DNA of 64,000 nucleotides. Origin: a bacterium. GTDB taxonomy: Bacteria; Hinthialibacterota; Hinthialibacteria; Hinthialibacterales; Hinthialibacteraceae. The translations under genes were made by a program, and so were the position numbers. Shown here one piece after another: positions 10,443 through 18,335 of this stretch (its first letter is position 1; each line of letters starts with the position of its first letter). The stretch is from NCBI GenBank assembly GCA_016125385.1, contig WGLV01000005.1:124001-188000 (forward strand). Reading direction: 5' to 3'. The notes beneath the pieces are model-generated. The model had not been told where the DNA came from, ran no database searches, and was given only the letters and a program-made list of their open reading frames with translations.

Positions 10443-11051
10443 ATGGCAAAGCATAAATTCAAAGAACGAGGCGACTTACTACGCAAATGGCTCCTTCAGG
10501 CCATCGCATGGAAAGGTTCTATTGAAGCTGTAGCCCAAATCATGAGCGTTCACGTTCATACCGTATCTCGAATTATTTCAGAGATGGACGGTAAGTATCA
10601 GTCTAACGGATCGCGAGAGACCGTACGGGCGTTTCAAAAGGGTTTTTCAATCAGCGAGGAGGAATATCAGCGAGGACCCGATCAATATTCCAAGCCTTCG
10701 GTTGACATGCCGCTGAATCCCGAAAGAATTACCCTGGTTTACCAACTCTCACACCTTACCGAAAATCTGAACGACGTCCCCACTCCCCTGTTTATTTCCA
10801 CTTTTCAACATCTGGATAACTGGCGTGATTATTTCGTCGTGATCGTCGACCTGTACGATCGAGGCATGGATCACGGCGTTCAGGCGGTTATCAATAAAAA
10901 CAAGGTTCCTAAAGACGGGGATAAAGTTTTAGTGTGGGCGCGCAAGAGAAATGAATCCGAACCCGGCGCCTACTTCGCTGAATGGAACGCCGAGTTGTTG
11001 AAAGAGGGCGAGAGTCTGTTCGGCGTGTGCGTCCGAACCATCGGCCCCTGA
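10443..11051 (+). CDS. Unknown protein with predicted N-terminal helix-turn-helix
   Basis: A 202-residue protein I do not recognise. Residues 10-50 look like a helix-turn-helix of the HTH-23/Fis type: LLRKWLLQAIAWKGSIEAV, then AQIMSVHVHTVSRIISEMDG, in which SVHVHTVSRII would be the recognition helix. The rest (NPERITLVYQLSHLTENL to FGVCVRTIGP) is a mixed alpha/beta domain with no motif I can name. ATG 10443 follows a GAG-containing leader; the 15 in-frame residues before it are hydrophobic and unlike a protein start. The roughly 300 bp between tRNA-Arg and this gene are AT-rich and probably hold its promoter. I infer a DNA-binding regulator; partner and ligand are unknown. Confidence 0.6.
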   Translation: MAKHKFKERGDLLRKWLLQAIAWKGSIEAVAQIMSVHVHTVSRIISEMDGKYQSNGSRETVRAFQKGFSISEEEYQRGPDQYSKPSVDMPLNPERITLVYQLSHLTENLNDVPTPLFISTFQHLDNWRDYFVVIVDLYDRGMDHGVQAVINKNKVPKDGDKVLVWARKRNESEPGAYFAEWNAELLKEGESLFGVCVRTIGP

Positions 11052-11088
11052 GTCTACCTTTATTCCCTCATTGTGGCGAGTGTTCCGC

Positions 11089-11436
11089 TTAATATTTTTC
11101 GTACTGGAAATTCAAATCCGTTCCGGGTTTGGTGAGCGAGCCAAAATCGAGTTCATTCTCGCCATCTCGAACCTTGAACGACATGGTTCCTTCACCGGAT
11201 ATTTTTGTGAAATGGGCCTTGATCGATCTCGCCGTGAATGAGTATTGGGACGGGGTAATGCCCTTCAGGTTCTGATCGCCCCCCATCGTCTTGACCACGC
11301 CGTCAAACTGCTGTCCCTGTTCTCCGTCTATTTTTATGACTAAGGAAGGATGCGCTTCGATCGGAGGGATCGTTTCGCAACCGCAGAAATTCAAGACAAA
11401 GACGGCGGTAATCATACTTACGTAAACAGTTTTCAT
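11089..11436 (-). CDS. Putative small lipoprotein
   Basis: A 115-residue protein with a lipoprotein-type signal: MKTVYVSMITAVFVLNFCGC, where the cysteine of FCGC or the next one could be the lipidated residue. The mature part (SLVIKIDGEQGQQFDGVV and FTARSIKAHFTKISGEGTMSFKVRDG) looks beta-rich and has alternating polar strands, like a small envelope lipoprotein. I recognise no family. It converges with the helix-turn-helix gene, with 37 bp between the stops. A GGA-containing site lies upstream of ATG 11436. Confidence 0.6.
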   Translation of the reverse strand: MKTVYVSMITAVFVLNFCGCETIPPIEAHPSLVIKIDGEQGQQFDGVVKTMGGDQNLKGITPSQYSFTARSIKAHFTKISGEGTMSFKVRDGENELDFGSLTKPGTDLNFQYEKY

Positions 11437-11561
11437 TCACGCGATCCTTTGTTCTGAAAATCTTGTACCGGAAAGTCTTGATTTTATTCAAAGCGAAAAA
11501 CGATCACAAGACATCAGGTAATTAAATTTTTCAGGCAGGCGTTTGAATCAATTGGGCCGAA

Positions 11562-12800
11562 TCAGGAATAATCAGGAACGATATCGATACAAAGAAGATA
11601 CTGAGTTCCCTGGCTGTTGAATGGGACTGAGATCGTGATGCAGAGATTGCCGGTTGCGAGCGATACATACGGGTCGGTGACGTATTTTCTCATCCCCATG
11701 AAGACGAAAAAGAAATAGGGCTTGTTCGAGTGATCGGTCCCCTTCGGCGCGGGATTATAGAGCGATGATCTGGGTTGGCGATAAGGCCGTCGCTTGCTGA
11801 CGGTTTCCGTAATCTGAACGCCAACGTCATTCAGAATATAGATGCACTCAAAGGAAGGATGCTGTTCGACCCACTCCTGCAATTTATCTTCAAAACGGTC
11901 GATCTTCTGATCGGAAAACTGGTAAATGATATGTGAGACGATGGTATCGTAGGACCGATAACGCGTAATTTTATCGGTGGTTTTATGAATCATGTACTCT
12001 TTGTACTTACTGGCGAGAGGATTGATCAAACTGACCGGATTAAATTGGACGCATTCCTTCACCGGCATGGGGCGGCCCAGGTAAAACCCCTGCAATATAT
12101 CGGCGCCGAGTTCAAGACAAGTTATCGCCTCGTCTTCTTCCTCCACGCCTTCGGCGACGACCAATGAACCGAACTTGTGAGCCAGGTTGATCAGCGAATG
12201 AACGACTTCCTGCTTGTAGTAATGATCGGGAATCTGATGGATGAGGAAACGATCCAGTTTGAGGATGTCCGGCTGGATCACGGTGATCCGGTCGAGGTTT
12301 GAATATCCCGCTCCGAAATCATCCAGAGCGATCATGAATCCCCGGTCGCGCGCCAGTTCAACGAAACGCACCAGATTGGGCAGGTTGTCCGTTTTGGATT
12401 CGAGAATTTCAATTACAACCTGTTTGGGCTGGACGCCATGCGATTCGATGAATTGCTGAAATTCATCGAGTTCTTCAACCGGTTTATCGATGAGGCGGGT
12501 TTCAAAATTAATTGTAAGAAACTGAGCTTCGTTGATCGGGGTAAACGATTCAACAGCCCTTCGCATGCAGAGCTGGTTCAGTTCATGCAAACAGCCATGC
12601 TCACTTGCATGCAGGAATAACTGCGCTGGCGGAATGATTTCTCCCGTGTCGGAGATTCCACGCGCGAGAGCCTCAAAACCGCAAATCGCTCTCTTACTGA
12701 TGGAAAAGAGCGGTTGATAATAAGGGGCGACGCGGCGCTGTTGCAGCAAACGCTGCATGTCAACTGGTGTATATGCCATACTATCGTTTGCGACCCGCAT
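11562..12800 (-). CDS. EAL-domain cyclic-di-GMP phosphodiesterase with C-terminal sensor-like domain
   Basis: A 412-residue protein. The EAL domain is N-terminal (about residues 15-250). It carries the signature EAL at residues 43-45 (GFEALARG), a conserved Asn in LTINFETRL, the loop-6 motif DDFGAGYSN, the lysine in ILKLDRFLI and the final glutamates in VVAEGVEEEDE. The catalytic set looks complete, so it should hydrolyse c-di-GMP to pGpG. Residues about 265-412 (YRSYDTIVSHIIYQFSDQ and ECIYILNDVGVQITETV) resemble a PDC/Cache-like sensor, but no transmembrane segment is present, so that domain would be cytoplasmic. About 330 bp of non-coding sequence precede it. Its effect on motility genes such as fliG is inference only. 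Confidence 0.88.
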   Translation of the reverse strand: MRVANDSMAYTPVDMQRLLQQRRVAPYYQPLFSISKRAICGFEALARGISDTGEIIPPAQLFLHASEHGCLHELNQLCMRRAVESFTPINEAQFLTINFETRLIDKPVEELDEFQQFIESHGVQPKQVVIEILESKTDNLPNLVRFVELARDRGFMIALDDFGAGYSNLDRITVIQPDILKLDRFLIHQIPDHYYKQEVVHSLINLAHKFGSLVVAEGVEEEDEAITCLELGADILQGFYLGRPMPVKECVQFNPVSLINPLASKYKEYMIHKTTDKITRYRSYDTIVSHIIYQFSDQKIDRFEDKLQEWVEQHPSFECIYILNDVGVQITETVSKRRPYRQPRSSLYNPAPKGTDHSNKPYFFFVFMGMRKYVTDPYVSLATGNLCITISVPFNSQGTQYLLCIDIVPDYS

Positions 12801-13134
12801 AGTTTCCGCTCATTCTCTGTACTATAGAACCTGATCGGTTGGTACATTCTGTGCCTGAATTACAGAACCGACTCAAGATTTTCCTACTTAAACGTATAAA
12901 AGCATAGTTCGTTCCATAATGAGCGGCAAGTAAGTAATCATGCAAAAAAACATAAAAATAAGTCGTCACACCCCTTTCTACTGCAACGAAACATTGCATA
13001 ACCCCAGACTATCCCGTGGAGATCGAAAGACAACACCGCTCAAAAGAGAAAATGACGAACAGGTGCATCGCCAGACGAGATTCGGCTGGCGATGGATTGC
13101 GTAAATTTGGACAATGTTTTGTAAGAATCAACAA
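12801..13134. other. Gene-free gap between lepA and the EAL gene
   Basis: No open frame here has both a ribosome binding site and protein-like composition. The stretch follows the end of lepA and precedes the EAL gene on the same strand, so it should hold the EAL promoter. I found no convincing -35/-10 pair and no terminator hairpin after lepA. Confidence 0.5.
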
Positions 13135-14928
13135 TTATATGTCAAGAATGGCCATGAAGGCTTCCTGCGGAATCTCAATGTTTCCGATGTTTTTAAGACG
13201 TCGCTTGCCCTCGCGCTGCTTTTCGAGCAGTTTGCGCTTTCGGGAAATGTCGCCGCCGTAGCACTTGGCGAGGACATTTTTGCGAAGCGCCTTCACCGTT
13301 TCACGCGCAACGATGCGCGAGCCAATCGAAGCCTGAATCGCGACGTCGTATTGTTGACGCGGGACGACCTCACGCAGCTTTTCCGCAAGGGATTTTCCCT
13401 TCTGATAGGCTTTGTCTTTATGCACGATGACGGATAGCGCGTCGACCGGGTTTCCGTTGAGAAGCATATCGAGTTTGACGAGGGTTCCCGCGCGGTATTC
13501 AAGAAATTCATAATCAAACGAGGCGTAGCCGCGTGAGATTGATTTCAGTTTGTCATAGAAATCGAGAACGACTTCAGAGAGCGGGAATTCGTATTTCATC
13601 ATGACGCGGTCGGGGCCGAGATATTCCATACCGTGATCGATCCCGCGGCGGTCCATGGCGAGTTTCATGATGCCGCCGATGTAGTCGGTATGGGTGATGA
13701 TGGTCGCGGAGATGAACGGTTCGCGTATCTCAGCGATTTCTCCGGTTGGAGGAAGTTCGGACGGGTTATCGACCATAAACTCATCGCCATTGGTCTTGAT
13801 AACCTGGTAGGAGACGTTGGGCGCGGTGGTGATCAGGTTCATGCCGAACTCGCGTTCGAGACGTTCCTGTATGACCTCCATGTGCAGCATGCCGAGAAAA
13901 CCGCAGCGGAAACCGAAACCGAGCGCGGCGGAAGATTCCGCCTCAAAATGGAACGCGGCGTCGTTGAGAATCAGCTTTTCGAGGCTCTTGCGCAGCTCCT
14001 CGTATTGATCGGGATTCACCGGATACAGCCCGCAAAAGACCATGCTGAGCGGCGGCTGATAACCTGGGTAAGGTTCAGCCGCACGGTGTTTATTATTGGT
14101 GAACGTATCGCCAATGTGGATGTCGGAGATATCTTTGATGTTGGCGAAGATATAGCCGACCTCTCCCGCTTCCAACCTGTCGACTTTGACTTTTTTGGGG
14201 GTGAAGACGCCGAGTTCCTCGATTTCGTAGACGTCGCCTTCACGCATCATGAGAAGTTCATCGCCCGCTTCAAAGGCCCCATCAAGCATACGAACATAGG
14301 CGACCGCGCCGCGATACACGTCAAACATGCTGTCGAATACCAAGGCTCGCGCGGGGGCGTCGACTTTGCCGGTGGGCGGGGGGACGCGTTTGACGATGGC
14401 TTCGAGGATTTCATGGATGCCGACCCCGGTCTTGGCGCTGCACGGGATGATCTCATCACGCCGGCTGCCGATGAGTTCATGAATCTGGTTGGTGACGCCC
14501 TCGATATCGGCGCTGGGCAGGTCGATCTTGTTGACGACGGGGATAATCTCGACGTTCTGTTCGAGAGCTTTGTACAAATTTGCAAGGGTCTGGGCTTCGA
14601 CGCCCTGAGCGGCGTCGACGACCAAGAGGGCGCCCTCGCACGCGGCGAGCGCGCGGGAGACTTCATACGTGAAGTCAACGTGGCCCGGCGTATCGATCAG
14701 GTTGAACTGGTATTCAACCCCATCATCGGCTTTGTAAATCAAGCGGCAGGATTGCGCCTTGATGGTGATGCCCCGCTCGCGTTCGAGGTCCATGCTGTCG
14801 AGATACTGAGCGCGCATTTCGCGATCGGTCACCGCTTTGGTGGCCTCGAGAATGCGGTCGGCGAGCGTGCTTTTGCCGTGGTCGATATGGGCGATAATGG
14901 AAAAGTTTCGAATGCGTTGTTGTTTCAT
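13135..14928 (-). CDS. lepA: Elongation factor 4 (LepA), ribosome back-translocase GTPase
   Basis: A 597-residue translational GTPase of normal LepA length. It has all G motifs: AHIDHGKST (G1), [11 protein letters not shown] (G2), DTPGHVDF (G3), NKIDLP (G4) and a CSAKTG-type G5. EF-G-like domains III and V follow, then the LepA-specific C-terminal domain with [16 protein letters not shown]. LepA binds ribosomes and affects initiation or elongation under stress. ATG 14928 gives the family start [16 protein letters not shown]; 15 further codons upstream are in frame but not conserved. The gene lies 109 bp after the unknown helical protein gene on the same strand. Confidence 0.97.
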   Translation of the reverse strand: MKQQRIRNFSIIAHIDHGKSTLADRILEATKAVTDREMRAQYLDSMDLERERGITIKAQSCRLIYKADDGVEYQFNLIDTPGHVDFTYEVSRALAACEGALLVVDAAQGVEAQTLANLYKALEQNVEIIPVVNKIDLPSADIEGVTNQIHELIGSRRDEIIPCSAKTGVGIHEILEAIVKRVPPPTGKVDAPARALVFDSMFDVYRGAVAYVRMLDGAFEAGDELLMMREGDVYEIEELGVFTPKKVKVDRLEAGEVGYIFANIKDISDIHIGDTFTNNKHRAAEPYPGYQPPLSMVFCGLYPVNPDQYEELRKSLEKLILNDAAFHFEAESSAALGFGFRCGFLGMLHMEVIQERLEREFGMNLITTAPNVSYQVIKTNGDEFMVDNPSELPPTGEIAEIREPFISATIITHTDYIGGIMKLAMDRRGIDHGMEYLGPDRVMMKYEFPLSEVVLDFYDKLKSISRGYASFDYEFLEYRAGTLVKLDMLLNGNPVDALSVIVHKDKAYQKGKSLAEKLREVVPRQQYDVAIQASIGSRIVARETVKALRKNVLAKCYGGDISRKRKLLEKQREGKRRLKNIGNIEIPQEAFMAILDI

Positions 14929-15037
14929 ATTGTGTACGAATCGTAGTATATGTTCGAGACCGAAGATCAACAATCCTCAATACACGGGAATTGATGATTT
15001 GAAGGGAAAGCCGCAAAGGATGATTGGTGGGGATCGG

Positions 15038-15967
15038 TCAGAAGCCGAATTTGGACATGAGTTTTTTGGCGAAGGCCATGCGGTTTCCGCTGGAGGCGGG
15101 TTTGTCTTCTTTTTTGGGTTTCGCGGCTTCCTGCTCGGCTTCCAGTTCCGCGACGATTTTTTCAATCATCATCACCACCGCCTGAATCGCCAGCACTTGT
15201 TTGGACCGCTTATCGAGTTTCGATTCGAAGCGGGATAACGCGGCATTCAACTCCCCTTCATTAATTTTGGTCAGATCCAGTTTGCCCATTTCGTTTTTGA
15301 GCAGAAAAGCGTAAACATCGCGGATCAGGAGTTTTGTCTGTTGATCGCTTTTAGTTTTAATGGCGGTGGCGAAGTCTTTGATAAGGTTTTTGACTTTATC
15401 GGAATAAAAATTACCGAGTTCAACTTCTTTATTGTAGATCGCGGCCTGGGATTTCAACTGCGCCGCACCTGAATTGAGTAATTGACACACGAGCGTTTTG
15501 ACCAGTGAATTGGTACAAACATCGTCATCAAGCAGATTGGCTAATTGCTCACGGCAATGGATCGCATCACGCGCGGAATTGGCGCAGATTCGCTCTCGCT
15601 TGTGAAGATAATCGAGGTTCTCTTTTTTCTCGCGCAGGCCAAAGGGGAGTTTTGTAGACTGGAACAGGAAATTGATTAATTTTTTAGAATGGCCGACGGA
15701 TTCCGTAGCCGCTTTATACCGCTCGCTTGGATCGACGGTAAAGTACTCGTCAAGATGCTGATTGATGAGGTCCTGCTGATTTTTGTGCGCGTCTTTGACT
15801 TTTTCGCGCAGGTTCATATCTTTGAACAGATTGGCAACGGAATCGGTGACCAACTGCCCATTTCTACACTTGGTTACAACATCGGATTTGGACAGGCCGG
15901 GGTGTTGACGCAAGTATTGCGTAATCAGTTCATCTTTAATGTGATTGGTTAGCGTCGCACTATCCAT
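15038..15967 (-). CDS. Unknown helical protein upstream of lepA
   Basis: A 309-residue protein of unknown function. It is almost wholly alpha-helical and charged, with no signal peptide and no transmembrane segment. Features that can be seen: an N-terminal stretch resembling a small helical domain (HIKDELITQYLRQHPGLSKSD), several cysteines (ERICANSARDAIHCREQL, DDDVCTNSLVKTLVC), a helical C-terminal part with LDKRSKQVLAIQAVVMMIEK, and a Lys-rich tail ending KKLMSKFGF. ATG 15967 follows GGGATGA at good spacing. It lies 109 bp upstream of lepA on the same strand and may share its transcript. I cannot assign a role. Confidence 0.65.
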   Translation of the reverse strand: MDSATLTNHIKDELITQYLRQHPGLSKSDVVTKCRNGQLVTDSVANLFKDMNLREKVKDAHKNQQDLINQHLDEYFTVDPSERYKAATESVGHSKKLINFLFQSTKLPFGLREKKENLDYLHKRERICANSARDAIHCREQLANLLDDDVCTNSLVKTLVCQLLNSGAAQLKSQAAIYNKEVELGNFYSDKVKNLIKDFATAIKTKSDQQTKLLIRDVYAFLLKNEMGKLDLTKINEGELNAALSRFESKLDKRSKQVLAIQAVVMMIEKIVAELEAEQEAAKPKKEDKPASSGNRMAFAKKLMSKFGF

Positions 15968-16166
15968 GCGCAAGATCATCCCATCAGATCATTCAATTAA
16001 TCTATTGTAAAGAATGGTATTATACACGATTTTAAATGAAAATATCATCAAATCTGAACAATCAGGTATGAAACAATTCAATTCTTTTCGATCCGAAGCA
16101 TTGATCTTCGGCCATACGCACGAGAATATATTGTACGACAACCCTGACAGAGGCGAATAACAGACC

Positions 16167-17024
16167 ATGGACGCAACCGCCCGCCTGCTCATCACCTGCG
16201 CCGACCGCCCCGGCATCGTGGCCGCCGTTTCAAATTTTCTCTATTCGCACGGGGCGAATATCACTCAACTCGATCAACACTCGACCGATCCGGAAGGCGG
16301 CGAATTTTTCATGAGGCTCGAATTCCAGACGCCCAACCTGGACGTATCGAAACCCGCGCTGGAAAACGCGTTTCAGGACGTGGTGGCGGAGCGATTCGCG
16401 ATGAAGTGGCGAATCAGCTACGCGGCGCGTCTGAAACGGGTGGCGATTCTGGTTTCGAAGGTCGATCACTGCCTCGCGGAACTTCTCTGGCACTGGAAGC
16501 AGGGGCGCATTCAATGCGAAATCAGCCAGGTGATCAGCAATCATGAAGACCTGCGGCACCAGGTGGAGTTTTTTGGCTTGCCCTACCATTACGTACCCGT
16601 ATCAGCGGATAAAAAAGAGGATTCAGAGCAGACGATTCTTTCACTGATGGAAGGCAAGACCGACCTAGTGGTTCTGGCGCGGTACATGCAGATTCTGACC
16701 GGAGCGTTCATCGACGCGTATCCGTTTCAGATCATCAATATTCACCATTCATTTTTACCCGCCTTCGTGGGCGCGAACCCATACAAACAGGCGTATGAGC
16801 GGGGCGTCAAACTGATCGGCGCCACAGCGCACTACGCCACCGAACAACTCGACGCGGGGCCGATCATCGAACAGGACGTGGCCCGGGTTTCGCACCGGCA
16901 CAGCGTGGCCGAATTGCGCGAGTTGGGGCGGAATCTGGAACGGTCATGCCTGGCGCGCGCGGTCCGGTGGCACGTGGAAGACCGCATCCTCGTCCATGGC
17001 AACAAGACGATCGTGTTCAACTAA
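16167..17024 (+). CDS. purU: Formyltetrahydrofolate deformylase
   Basis: A 285-residue protein that hydrolyses 10-formyl-THF to THF and formate, balancing one-carbon pools and feeding formate to PurT-type purine synthesis. An N-terminal ACT domain (residues 5-80, TCADRPGIVAAVSNFLYSHG) precedes the formyltransferase domain with IINIHHSFLPAFVGANPY, GATAHYATEQLDAGPIIEQD and VSHRHSV. The catalytic Asn/His/Asp set of the family (INIHH and LDAGP) is visible. ATG 16167 has AGAGGCG upstream. I checked the leader for a folate-type riboswitch and saw none. It converges with the aldo/keto reductase gene. Confidence 0.95.
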   Translation: MDATARLLITCADRPGIVAAVSNFLYSHGANITQLDQHSTDPEGGEFFMRLEFQTPNLDVSKPALENAFQDVVAERFAMKWRISYAARLKRVAILVSKVDHCLAELLWHWKQGRIQCEISQVISNHEDLRHQVEFFGLPYHYVPVSADKKEDSEQTILSLMEGKTDLVVLARYMQILTGAFIDAYPFQIINIHHSFLPAFVGANPYKQAYERGVKLIGATAHYATEQLDAGPIIEQDVARVSHRHSVAELRELGRNLERSCLARAVRWHVEDRILVHGNKTIVFN

Positions 17025-17059
17025 GAGGCGAAGCGTTTTGTAGACGCGCCCAGAGCGGA

Positions 17060-17965
17060 TCACGCGTTGAGATGGCGATCGATGCGCGAGACGTTGTCTT
17101 TGATCTGTTCCTCATTGACCATCCCGATGGTCATGGCGTCCACGAGTTGATTGCCCAGCACAAACCGCAGCGATTCTTCACGCTGTTGCTCGCCCACCAG
17201 CTCGCCGCAACCGAAGATTTTCATGCCGATGACGGCTTTGCCATTGGCGCGGGCGGTTTTGAGCGTTTCCGCGACGTCCTGAACCGTGGCGCCTTCATCC
17301 ATGATTTTGTGCTTGTCATTGATGCGTGAGAAAATCACATCAACCCAGGGATCGCTTGCGGCGGTTTTTAACGCGCCGTAATCATGGCAGGAACACCCCA
17401 CCGCGCGAATCAGTCCCTTCTCTTTCAACTCGCCCATCTCTTCCCGCATGCGCTTGCGATGCTCAGGCCAGTTTGAATCCGTCACGCAATGAATCAGAAG
17501 GATGTCGATGGCGTCGACGTCCAATTCATTGCGGAAACGTTCGAAGTCGGGTTTGGCGGCGTCGGTTTTGGGCATTCCACTCCCACCGGAAAACCACATT
17601 TTTGACAGGATGACGATGTCTTCACGGGGGAGCTCTTTCAGCGCCTCGCGGAAATAGGGATGCGAACCATAGAGATCGGCGAGATCGAAGAAGTTGAGAC
17701 CGGAGTCAAAATACTGGCGCATCAGGCGGGTGAAATTTTTCTGGCCGAGGCGGGTCTGATCGGACTGGCGGGCCCAGCCCCGGGAACCGGTTCCGATGGC
17801 GAGGCGAGAGGCTTTGATTCCCGTTCGGCCCAGCTCGACGCGATCGGTGACGGATTGTTTCGTTGCGGCGTTGGCGGATTGCGGCAAGGCGGATCCCAAG
17901 GCGAGTGCGCCCACGCCCGCGAGACCGGTTTCGACGAATTCACGGCGGTTCAGGTTCTGGTTCAT
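17060..17965 (-). CDS. Tat-exported aldo/keto reductase family protein
   Basis: A 301-residue protein. The N-terminus is a Tat-like signal: the twin-arginine motif LNRREFVETGL, then the hydrophobic stretch AGVGALALGSALP and a likely cleavage after ANA. The barrel carries the aldo/keto reductase tetrad regions: DLADLYGSH (Asp and Tyr), VILSKMWF (Lys) and LLIHCVTDS (His). Family members reduce carbonyls with NAD(P)H. The Tat signal suggests it folds in the cytoplasm with cofactor before export; substrate unknown. GGAG lies upstream of ATG 17965. It converges with purU. Confidence 0.88.
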   Translation of the reverse strand: MNQNLNRREFVETGLAGVGALALGSALPQSANAATKQSVTDRVELGRTGIKASRLAIGTGSRGWARQSDQTRLGQKNFTRLMRQYFDSGLNFFDLADLYGSHPYFREALKELPREDIVILSKMWFSGGSGMPKTDAAKPDFERFRNELDVDAIDILLIHCVTDSNWPEHRKRMREEMGELKEKGLIRAVGCSCHDYGALKTAASDPWVDVIFSRINDKHKIMDEGATVQDVAETLKTARANGKAVIGMKIFGCGELVGEQQREESLRFVLGNQLVDAMTIGMVNEEQIKDNVSRIDRHLNA

Positions 17966-18335
17966 TATTCGATCTCCAGCAAATCGTTTTCAGATTTTAT
18001 ATTCGAGATAGATGGGTTTTGCAAGTAATTTTGGGGATGTCGGTTGCGAAGACAAAAAGAACAGATTGATCGCTTTTTGTCTGAATCAGGATTCACTGGA
18101 TGAAAAAGGATGAGCAGGATGATTGGTCAGAGAGATGTTGGTGGGGTTTTGAATCACGAAAACACGAAGAAATGGAATGGCACGAAGAATTGTTACGCTT
18201 CGCGCACGTTGTCAGTTCGTGATAGAGATCGTCATCGATGCCCTTCACCTGTAAGTTCGCCATGTCAGTCTCCTGAGTTCTGATACGATCAGTTCAGCAT
18301 GAATTCATGACATTGGCTGAAATATTCATGATGAC
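17966..18335. other. 370-bp gap holding an antitoxin remnant
   Basis: No intact gene lies between the aldo/keto reductase and mnmG. The stretch contains the degenerate ribbon-helix-helix antitoxin start listed separately, and a simple-sequence part around 18150-18195 made of short cacgaa/gaagaa units. It looks like decayed accessory DNA between two core genes. Confidence 0.5.
18093..18263 (-). pseudogene. Remnant of a ribbon-helix-helix antitoxin gene
   Basis: The minus strand from ATG 18263 reads MANLQVKGIDDDLYHELT, which matches the N-terminus of Arc/FitA-type ribbon-helix-helix antitoxins. AGGAGACTGAC sits just upstream as a strong ribosome binding site. After about 26 residues (AKRNNSS) the reading turns to Ser/Cys/His-rich sequence unlike the family and stops at 18093. 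The recognition strand survives while the dimer helices and toxin-binding tail are lost. No toxin partner is present. Frameshift or replacement by simple-sequence DNA explains it best. Confidence 0.6.

Noticed and set aside
13633-14946. A 437-residue open frame on the plus strand opposite lepA
   Set aside because: It is the antisense of a conserved core gene and has no ribosome binding site or family resemblance. High-GC codon bias of lepA on the minus strand leaves the complementary frame open.
16007-16166. Possible folate-responsive riboswitch before purU
   Set aside because: I could not identify the conserved cores of a THF or other riboswitch in the leader.
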